Numbered from the stretch's first letter, positions 1 through 5,689 are shown. The stretch: DNA of 5,817 nucleotides from an uncultured Clostridia bacterium (GCA_937928455.1 CALFUG010000143.1:1-5817), one strand, 5' to 3'. Notes: generated by a model not told the origin, from the sequence alone. Numbers and translations are program-made.

Positions 1-908
1 AGTGTAACATTCACATCCGTGAACCCGGCTCCATATACGGCTCCTACACTGGAATATAGCAAACTATACTGCTTCAAGAAGAAGTTCACCGCCAGCATCA
101 CGAAGAATATGGCGCCCAGAACAATTAACTCCTTTTGGGCAATGCTGAGAAGTTGTTTGAAATTATCGTCATCAAACTGCTTTTTGGGTCTTCTGGTTTG
201 GCGAATGTTTCCGCCTCGTTGGAACTGACGTCCCATGTTTTCGAATACGTCGTTCAGATTATCGAAGCTAAATCCTTTTCGCCCACCTCCAGGAGGCATT
301 TTATTCCCCTGAAAAGAATCTTCCTCTTCAAATCCACCCGGCTCTTCCGCCGATTCATACATTTGAGGTGTTCTCATCCCTAGTAGGATAGAATAGTAAA
401 TAACGCTGATAACCACATATCCAATGACAATACCGATTATCAACGTGTTGAGCTGCTCAATGAAGTCTAACTTGAATACGTAGAAGGAAATATCCATGTT
501 AAACAATGGATCTGCTTTGCTGAAGTCTGTGGAATTCATAAACTTCAATGCCTCGAACCACAAGGCTTTGGCCGCCATGAAGGATGCGATGGCTGCAAAT
601 ACTACGGATATGAGGAAGGAGATCTGTCCCAACCTCTTCTCATTTACTTCCTCGGTGGATTCCACTTTGTTGTAATATCCCCTCTTAAGCAGCTTCAGGA
701 ATATTAAAGTGATGGCTGTCAATATCACGAACAACGGAATTCCGATTTGAAGCTGTGTCACAATCTGTTTGAAGAACACACTTAGGTATCCCATTTCTCG
801 GAACCACAGCAAATCGGTGATAAAGCCGATTAATGCCAAGAACAAACCGATGACAATGACTGCCAGCAGTATGATTCCTTTTAGGCCTAACTTCTTTCTC
901 TCTTTCAA
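1..908 (-). CDS. UPF0182 family multi-pass membrane protein, N-terminal part (gene continues past the left edge)
   Basis: Translating the minus strand from TTG at 908 gives an uninterrupted 302 residues that run off the window, so the C-terminal part is missing. The family is UPF0182 (COG1615, PF03699), large integral membrane proteins of unknown function. Family signatures are visible: DLLWFREMGY after helix 1 (residues 32-41), DPLFNMDISFYVF (133-145), and YSSVGAVYGAGFTDVNVT at the truncated end (285-302). Predicted membrane helices lie at about 12-30, 55-71, 96-113, 153-176 and 261-278, with a Lys/Arg-rich N-terminus inside. Between helices 4 and 5 (about 178-250, cytoplasmic) is a hydrophilic Gly/Arg/Asp-rich insertion, much longer than the short linker I recall for the family. 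The TTG start is chosen because GGGAGG ends 8 nt upstream and no ATG or GTG in this frame fits before it. The pckA stop is 14 nt upstream with no terminator between, so the two genes are probably co-transcribed. Family assignment is firm; function is unknown. Confidence 0.94.
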   Translation of the reverse strand, partial: MKERKKLGLKGIILLAVIVIGLFLALIGFITDLLWFREMGYLSVFFKQIVTQLQIGIPLFVILTAITLIFLKLLKRGYYNKVESTEEVNEKRLGQISFLISVVFAAIASFMAAKALWFEALKFMNSTDFSKADPLFNMDISFYVFKLDFIEQLNTLIIGIVIGYVVISVIYYSILLGMRTPQMYESAEEPGGFEEEDSFQGNKMPPGGGRKGFSFDNLNDVFENMGRQFQRGGNIRQTRRPKKQFDDDNFKQLLSIAQKELIVLGAIFFVMLAVNFFLKQYSLLYSSVGAVYGAGFTDVNVT

Positions 909-916
909 AATCTCTT

Positions 917-922
917 CCTCCC
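917..922 (-). promoter_or_regulatory. Ribosome binding site that sets the TTG start of the UPF0182 gene
   Basis: Minus-strand GGGAGG lies 8 nt before the TTG at 908, ideal Firmicutes spacing. It sits just downstream of the pckA stop codon (923-925). Nearby in-frame codons are ATT and ATA only, so TTG is the best start. Confidence 0.8.
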
Positions 923-2578
923 TTATTTTAACTTCTGAATTAACTCTTTAATGATATTTTCTGCTTCTTCCGGCAAAGCATCCCGTCCCCCTTTTATGGT
1001 ATTCAGGCTTTCCAGATAATTGATTCTACCCTCTAAACCGGCTGTCAAAACTTCTACATATGCTTTTCCTTCAAAGTCCGGCTCGAAACCCTCCACCTTC
1101 ATCGTTTTAATTCGACTTAACGGACCGAAATTGGTAAACTCTGCAGTGCCATCGATGATGGCCTCTAGAATCCCTATGGTCACTTCCTTTGGAATTTTCT
1201 TCTCCAGGAAATATCCGGTATTTAAAATGTAGTTGGATACCCCTCTTTTTTCGAAAAGTTCTTTGAACTTGTTGTAGTCTTCTTTCAACGCATAGGTACG
1301 GAAGGGGTTGGCATAGGGCTCAAAGACCAAGGCATTGATATCCACTCCTTCTGCCAATCGTTCTGCCGAAGTTCTTTTTGTAGCCAAGCAAGCACCCATA
1401 ACCGATGCCAAGGACGGATCTTCCAGCTTCAATACCGGTGGTAATGCCTTATCTTTCATCAACCAGATAATGGAGTTTACCGGATCTTCCATTTTGTCCA
1501 CTCGATTCGGTGCCCACAGCTTCGACTTGATGGCTCTTCCGTTGCCGTTTCGGATATCCTCCGTCACCAGCACCATCTTGCCCTCGTGATCCAAAGTAGC
1601 ACCCACATTCTGGGCAGTAATCAAGTATTTGTTATCCGGCGAAGACAGGGGATAGTCCTGAGTTTTATCAAAATAGGATGGCTCCAGTGCCACCGAGCTT
1701 CCATTTTCATTGGAGATAATATATGCGTCGTCATGAAGAACCGTTACATCGTACTTTCCATCATGTTTGGCATGGGTCAACGTGGACTTCCCAGAACCAG
1801 ATAGCCCAAACACACCGATGACATGGGCTTTCCCATCCGGTCGTACACAACGTTTCAGTCCGCCGTGACATGCAGTATACCCGTTTCGGTTGGCGATGCT
1901 CCAAGCCAGTGTCAATGTGCCTTTCTTATGCTCCCCAAAATATCTCATTCCCAGCAGGCACGCACAATTGTGTTCCGGATCAAAGAATGCCAGGCCTAAG
2001 GGAAATTTTGGATGAACAAAATCCGGATCCGACAAAATAAAAATGTCTGGCTCATCTCCTACGGGCTTTGATTCCCCGTACATTTTGTCATACACCTCGT
2101 TCAAATACTGAAAGTTCAACAGCCAATTGTACATGGTGTTCTCATATTTTTCCGGAATGAGTAAATGAGCCTTTACAATAAAGTCTTTGTCCAGCCCGAT
2201 ATAGCTTTGAGTGTGATACATCTTTTTGTATCGAGTCTGATAAGCCGCCTCACGCAGCACCTTTGCCAATTCCTTTTCATCCGCACCATCTTCTCCCAAA
2301 ATCACACGGGCGGCGGCAAACCGGCCAATGATTTCACCATCGTTGAACAATAGAATCTTGGCGCCTTCGGGAATTCCAATCTTTTCCGGTTCATACACCG
2401 GCATGTCGGTCTCAATGGTTCCCGGCGAGTTTTTTGCCATTTCGTAGGCTTTTTTTAAATCCACCATTACCTCTACGTTGTTGCCATAAAACGCAGTTTC
2501 AATAGTTGTGCGAGCCGGGGAAAACCCGCGGCTTCCGGCAGTAATTTCTTCTCTGGGATAGTACGCTTTGGTTGACAT
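923..2578 (-). CDS. pckA: ATP-dependent phosphoenolpyruvate carboxykinase (divergent clostridial-type)
   Basis: This 551-residue protein is close to the family's usual length (about 540). The enzyme interconverts oxaloacetate + ATP with PEP + CO2 + ADP in the cytoplasm, serving gluconeogenesis or, in fermenters, CO2-fixing OAA formation. Visible motifs align with the E. coli enzyme: YFGEHKKG (213-220, matching the GEMKKG metal/substrate lysine region), H238 in CHGG (matching the manganese-binding His), P-loop GLSGSGKST (258-266), the Asp pair D283-D284 (kinase-2 metal site), EDIR with R343, LPPV (379-382), LATKR (398-402) and LNTGY (452-456). The first 200 residues and the kinase-2 surroundings differ strongly from E. 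coli: DD is kept but the HGW that follows DDE is absent. This fits a separate clade of PF01293 rather than a broken gene. The ATG is preceded by GGAGG with 7-nt spacing. The gene has its own candidate promoter upstream and is followed after 14 nt by the UPF0182 gene. Catalytic residues appear intact, so an active enzyme is expected. Confidence 0.9.
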   Translation of the reverse strand: MSTKAYYPREEITAGSRGFSPARTTIETAFYGNNVEVMVDLKKAYEMAKNSPGTIETDMPVYEPEKIGIPEGAKILLFNDGEIIGRFAAARVILGEDGADEKELAKVLREAAYQTRYKKMYHTQSYIGLDKDFIVKAHLLIPEKYENTMYNWLLNFQYLNEVYDKMYGESKPVGDEPDIFILSDPDFVHPKFPLGLAFFDPEHNCACLLGMRYFGEHKKGTLTLAWSIANRNGYTACHGGLKRCVRPDGKAHVIGVFGLSGSGKSTLTHAKHDGKYDVTVLHDDAYIISNENGSSVALEPSYFDKTQDYPLSSPDNKYLITAQNVGATLDHEGKMVLVTEDIRNGNGRAIKSKLWAPNRVDKMEDPVNSIIWLMKDKALPPVLKLEDPSLASVMGACLATKRTSAERLAEGVDINALVFEPYANPFRTYALKEDYNKFKELFEKRGVSNYILNTGYFLEKKIPKEVTIGILEAIIDGTAEFTNFGPLSRIKTMKVEGFEPDFEGKAYVEVLTAGLEGRINYLESLNTIKGGRDALPEEAENIIKELIQKLK

Positions 2579-2625
2579 GTCATTGCCTCCGAAAGATCAA
2601 ATAATCAATGATGAGTAATATGTTA

Positions 2626-2654
2626 TGAATAATCTATATCGAACTTTTTGTCAA
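2626..2654 (-). promoter_or_regulatory. Candidate sigma-A promoter for pckA
   Basis: On the minus strand a perfect -35 TTGACA (2649-2654) is followed after 17 nt by a weak -10, TATTCA (2626-2631, 3 of 6 matches). A start near 2619 would give a leader of about 40 nt. It lies in the 105-nt gap before pckA. The poor -10 suggests dependence on an activator, or that some pckA transcript comes from readthrough. The -35 overlaps an inverted repeat at 2651-2673. Confidence 0.45.
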
Positions 2655-2673
2655 TGAAACCATGATTCACTGA
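2651..2673. repeat. Inverted repeat overlapping the pckA -35 box
   Basis: Minus-strand arms TCAGTGAA (2666-2673) and TTCATTGA (2651-2658) pair over 8 bp with one G-T pair around a 7-nt loop. No T-run follows on the minus strand, so it is not a convincing terminator for the zinc-ribbon gene that stops at 2684. Its overlap with the -35 would suit an operator, but no known regulator site is recognised. Confidence 0.35.
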
Positions 2674-2683
2674 TATTGAGACT

Positions 2684-4144
2684 TTAATCGAAGAAGGTGG
2701 TTTCAATCCATTGTTGGAAAACGAGAATGACTTCATTTACTTTGGTAGTGGCTTCACTTTCCGGTGCAAAATGACGAAGCCCCAAAATGCTTCCTTCTAA
2801 AATCAAGACAACGATGATAATGGCAATCACAAACTTTCCAAAAAATCCTCCACGTCGCTTTTCTTCATCTTGATAGAAGTCATCGTCCCCGTCATCGGGA
2901 ATCAATGTGGATGAGGTTTGCGCATGGCTCATTTGAGACGGTATGGATGCCACCGGGACCGGTGCAGTATTCGTGTCCCAAAGCTTTGCCAGCTTTTGGT
3001 CTACGTCCGGCGTCTCTTCACTGGGTGCCACCGTGATGTGCTCTTCAGGGATTTCCCCTGTAGTCCCTTGTTCCGCGTAAGATGCTTCTTGCCCCATCCT
3101 GCCATCTACCGGTTGAGGAGGTGTAACATTTCCTTCAACCGAAGGTTTGTCTGAATCTCCACCAGTTGGTAATATAGTAGGGGGAGTGGGGTGAAGTGGC
3201 TTCAGAGGTCTTGCCTCCTCCCCTGCGGGCATCTCTGGCATTTCCGGCTGAGAAATCGCCTCTTGATACGTGTTGTCATCAGAAGCTACCGTTTCATAGC
3301 CTTCCTCGTTGGGATATTTCGGCTCTGGGTTTCTGCTTTTCTGAACAAATTGGGTTTTCTTAATATCGAAATCGTCCGATGTGCTCTGATAATCATCGCC
3401 ACCGTACTTTATCTTTTCTATAATCTGTGTTTTTGCGTTTTCATCCAAACCCACCTGCAGAAGGTCTCTTCGTAATTCCATGGTGTTAAACTTACGACGT
3501 TCTTCATCATACAGTTCTTTTTCCCAAGGGTCTTCTGCCGGATACTGCTGGAGTGCTTCCCGTTCTCTCTCCATTTCTTGCACATGACTCACGGGGTCAA
3601 ATCGGTCTTCTATGGGAGGTTGTTCATTCGGGAGTGGAGGAATAAATCCGCTGGACGCCCTCTCAGACTCACGGTTCGTCCTGAGATATTCCCGGTCCAA
3701 AAGCTGCTGAAACTCTTCCCGACTTTTGTTATAAGTGTGAAATCGATTTTCCGGGTCCGCTTCCAACCCTCTTCCGGAAGGTTGGGAAGGCCGATCCAAG
3801 TTCCATTGAAAATCCACATCTTCTGTTGGACGAGCTTCCCCTTTGGGGAATTGATGAACATTCCAAACAAAGTCTTCATCCACCGGCTTCGCCGCTTTTT
3901 CTACAGACCTTCTGGCCGCCTCCAATCGAGCGGGGTCAGGGCCCGGTTCCGGTTTTCGAAAGAAAAATTCTTCTTCCGGCTCCTCTTCCCTTTTGGGTTT
4001 CGGTTTCTCGGTGTATGGGCGATTATAGACAATCTCTTCTCGAGGTTCCGGTGTTTCGTGAGCTTGCTCTCCCACCTTATGGCCGCACTTGCTGCAAAAG
4101 AGATCCGTGTCTCTTAACGCATTTCCACAGTTGGTGCAATACAT
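2684..4144 (-). CDS. Zinc-ribbon protein with long acidic disordered region and C-terminal membrane anchor
   Basis: The 486-residue protein starts with a zinc ribbon, MYCTNCG...FCSKCG, whose cysteines C3, C6, C17 and C20 form CxxC-X10-CxxC. Residues 25-430 are acidic, Pro/Glu-rich and largely low complexity, with two copies of a DFxWN motif (DFVWN at 91-95, DFQWN at 111-115) and a helical stretch, FHTYNKSREEFQQLLDREYL, at 135-154. After the basic KRR (429-431) a single membrane helix spans about 438-456, leaving roughly 30 residues outside. Topology is therefore zinc ribbon in the cytoplasm, anchored at the C-terminus. ATG at 4144 is preferred over a TTG eight codons earlier because AGGAGG sits 6 nt before the ATG; the longer form would translate that ribosome binding site and overlap the upstream gene. 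The upstream gene ends 16 nt before this start, so they probably form an operon. I recall similar zinc-ribbon proteins in clostridia but know no function; no enzyme domain is visible. Confidence 0.85.
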   Translation of the reverse strand: MYCTNCGNALRDTDLFCSKCGHKVGEQAHETPEPREEIVYNRPYTEKPKPKREEEPEEEFFFRKPEPGPDPARLEAARRSVEKAAKPVDEDFVWNVHQFPKGEARPTEDVDFQWNLDRPSQPSGRGLEADPENRFHTYNKSREEFQQLLDREYLRTNRESERASSGFIPPLPNEQPPIEDRFDPVSHVQEMEREREALQQYPAEDPWEKELYDEERRKFNTMELRRDLLQVGLDENAKTQIIEKIKYGGDDYQSTSDDFDIKKTQFVQKSRNPEPKYPNEEGYETVASDDNTYQEAISQPEMPEMPAGEEARPLKPLHPTPPTILPTGGDSDKPSVEGNVTPPQPVDGRMGQEASYAEQGTTGEIPEEHITVAPSEETPDVDQKLAKLWDTNTAPVPVASIPSQMSHAQTSSTLIPDDGDDDFYQDEEKRRGGFFGKFVIAIIIVVLILEGSILGLRHFAPESEATTKVNEVILVFQQWIETTFFD

Positions 4145-4150
4145 TGAATT

Positions 4151-4156
4151 CCTCCT
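4151..4156 (-). promoter_or_regulatory. Ribosome binding site that fixes the zinc-ribbon protein start at 4144
   Basis: Minus-strand AGGAGG lies 6 nt before the ATG at 4144. In the longer TTG-initiated reading (4168) these same bases would be coding, which argues for the shorter protein beginning MYCTNCG. Confidence 0.85.
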
Positions 4157-4160
4157 TTTT

Positions 4161-5171
4161 TTAATCAAGGATCTTCTGGTCTAATTCTTCTTCTGAATAC
4201 TGTTTTCCGGAATGAGTCATACTATCATGCAATGAGTAAAACTTCGATGAAAATATGGGTTGTGCCTTCTGCGTTGGCGTTGCCTCCTGAGATTGAGTCG
4301 GTTGTACCTCCGCTTTTTCTATCGGTTGGCTCTGCTGATGAGATTCATAAAACAATTCGTCTTCATCCGGCAATTGGAACTCTGTAAATCCCACCGTTCG
4401 TATTGGCTTTCGAGGTGGCTCGCCCGCAAACACTGGCTTCGGTTCCACCACTTGAACTTGTTGCGGAATCGGTGCCGTTCTCTCCCTTGGCGGATCTTGG
4501 GCTACGGTTGGAGCCTTCCCTTGGGATTCCGGCATTGGCTGTTGCGCTAGCCTTGGGTCGAATCTAGATTCGGTTCTCGTTTCTGGTCTGGTGTCGAATC
4601 TCGGTTCGGGTCTGGTTTCTGAGTTTATGTCCCTCTGGGGTTCCAGCCTCGGCTGCGGCGCCTGTCTTGGAGGCGGCGGAACTGTCACTTTGCGTTCCGA
4701 TATGATAGGCCTTGGAATATTACCGGAAGCCCCGGGTGGTTTTCCCTGATATGCCGCCGGCCCCGGTTGTGGATAGGACACAGACGAGGTCGGACCCTGC
4801 GGATTGGGATACGGGGGGTTACCCGGGTAAGGGTTCTGCACTGTTTGAGAACCCGGTGTCCAAGGTATGGGTTGCTGAATAATATACACCGGTGGAGAAG
4901 CCGGGCTGACTTGAGCTTGGGGGTGGAACTCACCCATTTTCGTTTGAACCGCGCGAACGGTTGCTTGATCTATTTTAAGGTTGGTCAGTTCTCCATTTAC
5001 CTGATCCAACTTGCCTTCTAATTTCCCCAAAAATTGGTTTTGATCCACAATTCTTTGGTCAAAACGGCGAAAACCATGTAAAAGGGTGGATGCTAATAAA
5101 GCAACCATGCCAACAGACAGGATGACAACCAGTACTACCCAAATGTCTACTGTCGCATTCCCTAAGGTCAT
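4161..5171 (-). CDS. Membrane-anchored protein with coiled coil and long Pro/Gln/Arg-rich disordered cytoplasmic tail
   Basis: I do not recognise a named family for this 336-residue protein. One hydrophobic helix (about 9-31, DIWVVLVVILSVGMVALL...) is followed by basic residues R35-R36, implying N-terminus outside and tail in the cytoplasm. Residues 36-67 look like a short coiled coil (FLGKLEGKLDQVNGELTNLK). From about 82 onward it is low complexity: Pro/Tyr/Gln-rich (85-145), a polyproline stretch VPPPPRQAP (164-172), and a charged Arg/Glu repeat with RFD at 191-193 and again at 203-205. Two conserved-looking acidic or aromatic patches follow: FTEFQLPDEDELFYE (262-276) and the C-terminal FYSLHDSMTHSGKQYSEEEL (311-330). 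ATG at 5171 is preceded by AAAGGG at 7-nt spacing, a modest ribosome binding site, with an in-frame stop not far upstream. It is first in the minus-strand run, ends 16 nt before the zinc-ribbon gene, and has a promoter about 100 bp upstream. A scaffold or tether role is possible but unproven. Confidence 0.8.
   Translation of the reverse strand: MTLGNATVDIWVVLVVILSVGMVALLASTLLHGFRRFDQRIVDQNQFLGKLEGKLDQVNGELTNLKIDQATVRAVQTKMGEFHPQAQVSPASPPVYIIQQPIPWTPGSQTVQNPYPGNPPYPNPQGPTSSVSYPQPGPAAYQGKPPGASGNIPRPIISERKVTVPPPPRQAPQPRLEPQRDINSETRPEPRFDTRPETRTESRFDPRLAQQPMPESQGKAPTVAQDPPRERTAPIPQQVQVVEPKPVFAGEPPRKPIRTVGFTEFQLPDEDELFYESHQQSQPIEKAEVQPTQSQEATPTQKAQPIFSSKFYSLHDSMTHSGKQYSEEELDQKILD
4557..4626. repeat. 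Imperfect 36-bp tandem repeat inside the Pro/Arg-rich gene
   Basis: On the plus strand GTCGAATCT begins at 4557 and recurs at 4593, with similar flanking sequence (GATTCGGTTCT versus GGTTCGGGTCT). The 36-bp period equals 12 codons and encodes the repeated RFD...RxE pattern at residues about 187-205. This suggests growth of the disordered tail by in-frame duplication. Confidence 0.7.
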
Positions 5172-5218
5172 GCCATCGCCCTTTCCCAGTTCTCCCGGTG
5201 TTTTTTATCCGAAAATCG

Positions 5219-5237
5219 ATGCTCAATATAAGAGCAT
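5219..5237 (-). other. Hairpin in the leader of the minus-strand operon
   Basis: ATGCTC and GAGCAT form a perfect 6-bp stem with a 7-nt AT-rich loop. It lies in the predicted 5' leader, about 50 nt before the first start codon. No T-run follows on either strand, so it is not a terminator; an effect on mRNA stability is possible. Confidence 0.4.
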
Positions 5238-5271
5238 ACTTGTCCGAGTTTATACTTTATTATATCAACAT

Positions 5272-5300
5272 ATTATACAACTTAGCGACTGTAATAGCAA
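5272..5300 (-). promoter_or_regulatory. Sigma-A-type promoter for the minus-strand operon
   Basis: On the minus strand TTGCTA (5295-5300) and a perfect TATAAT (5272-5277) are separated by exactly 17 nt. A start near 5265 gives a leader of about 94 nt before the ATG at 5171. A second TATAAT (5259-5264) lies just downstream without a good -35. Confidence 0.65.
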
Positions 5301-5301
5301 C

Positions 5302-5346
5302 GAAAATGGCGGAATTTTCAATGAAATTTCCCATATTAAGTATGGG
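5302..5346. repeat. Cluster of three short palindromes upstream of the operon promoter
   Basis: Three inverted repeats follow one another: GAAAAT/ATTTTC around a 6-nt spacer (5302-5319), GAAATTTC (5323-5330), and CCCATA/TATGGG around TTAAG (5330-5346). They lie immediately upstream of the -35 of the minus-strand promoter, a usual place for regulator binding. I recognise no specific operator. The rest of the AT-rich 5172-5466 stretch shows no convincing gene. Confidence 0.45.
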
Positions 5347-5442
5347 GTTAGAATTGGGCAACTAGATAAAGTGGTGTTTGCTAAAATGAAGATTAAACGA
5401 AGTATCCAATAAGCGCCGATCCATTTAGTAATTTCTTTGCGG

Positions 5443-5479
5443 TTGACCATGGAAAAAATGAGAAAGTTGCCATGGAAAA
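5443..5479. repeat. Direct repeat TTG(A)CCATGGAAAA at the 6S RNA promoter
   Basis: TTGACCATGGAAAA (5443-5456) is repeated as TTGCCATGGAAAA (5467-5479), 24 bp further on. The second copy contains the -35 hexamer of the 6S promoter and each copy has a palindromic CCATGG core. It could be a two-site operator or a small promoter duplication. Confidence 0.5.
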
Positions 5480-5495
5480 TGGGGTATGTTATAAT
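5467..5495 (+). promoter_or_regulatory. Strong sigma-A-type promoter of the 6S RNA gene
   Basis: TTGCCA (5467-5472) and a perfect TATAAT (5490-5495) are separated by exactly 17 nt. The predicted start at about 5502 coincides with the first base of the RNA's closing stem, which supports both calls. Confidence 0.85.
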
Positions 5496-5501
5496 ACAAC
5501 T

Positions 5502-5677
5502 ATCCTGAAATGCTCGTTAGGAATTATAATTCAACCTACACTAATTCCTTGGGACTTCGAGTTTCTTCTACGGATGTCATGCCTCCTTTGAGTGGACGGC
5601 AGAAGTAAAGAACAGATAACCCACCTATCAACTGATAGGGCGTGAATTATACCCTGACGGCATGACGGGATTTTTTT
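5502..5677 (+). ncRNA. ssrS: 6S RNA
   Basis: 6S RNA mimics an open promoter, binds the housekeeping sigma-factor RNA polymerase and dampens transcription in slow or stationary growth. The predicted transcript is about 176 nt, a usual 6S length. Its two ends form an interrupted closing stem: 5502-5507 with 5666-5671, 5510-5513 with 5660-5663, 5516-5521 with 5653-5658, and 5525-5533 with 5643-5651 (nine perfect pairs). Inside is a central bubble: 5534-5549 on the 5' side, and on the 3' side a small hairpin CCTATC-AACT-GATAGG (5624-5639), typical of 6S RNAs. The terminal arm continues with TGGG/CCCA (5550-5553 with 5620-5623), 5562-5569 with 5601-5609, and an apical GCCTCC stem (5581-5586 with 5594-5600) closed by a 7-nt loop. 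The ends CTGAAATGCTCG and TGACGGCAT resemble E. coli ssrS CTGAGATGTTCG and CGGCGGCAT, as I recall that sequence. Exact ends are inferred. A different structured RNA is the main alternative, but no riboswitch or T-box signature is present. Confidence 0.85.
5653..5677 (+). terminator. Intrinsic terminator of 6S RNA
   Basis: The G-rich 3' strand of the closing stem (CGGGAT, 5666-5671) runs directly into seven Ts (5671-5677). The upstream pairing partner can be either the RNA's 5' end (5502-5507) or GTCATGCC at 5576-5583 with GGCATGAC at 5659-5666. Confidence 0.65.
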
Positions 5678-5689
5678 GCGACCAAGACG

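Noticed and set aside
2651..2673. A terminator for the zinc-ribbon gene
   Set aside because: The stem is AT-rich and followed on the minus strand by CAAAAAG rather than a T-run.
3578..4117. A 179-codon plus-strand ORF opposite the zinc-ribbon gene
   Set aside because: It is antisense to a gene with a clear zinc ribbon, membrane helix and strong ribosome binding site. Its Arg/Phe-rich translation is what antisense reading of Pro/Glu-rich codons gives.
4145..4168. The longer start (TTG at 4168) for the zinc-ribbon protein
   Set aside because: It would translate the AGGAGG ribosome binding site into coding sequence and overlap the upstream gene. The ATG at 4144 with 6-nt spacing is far better.
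5086..5412. A 108-codon plus-strand ORF across the operon promoter
   Set aside because: It overlaps the start of the anchored Pro-rich gene and the promoter, has no ribosome binding site, and resembles no protein family.
5265..5450. A 61-codon minus-strand ORF with hydrophobic content between the operon and the 6S gene
   Set aside because: No Shine-Dalgarno precedes its ATG, and it runs through the minus-strand promoter and palindromes. Its hydrophobic look follows from AT-rich codons. I recognise no family.
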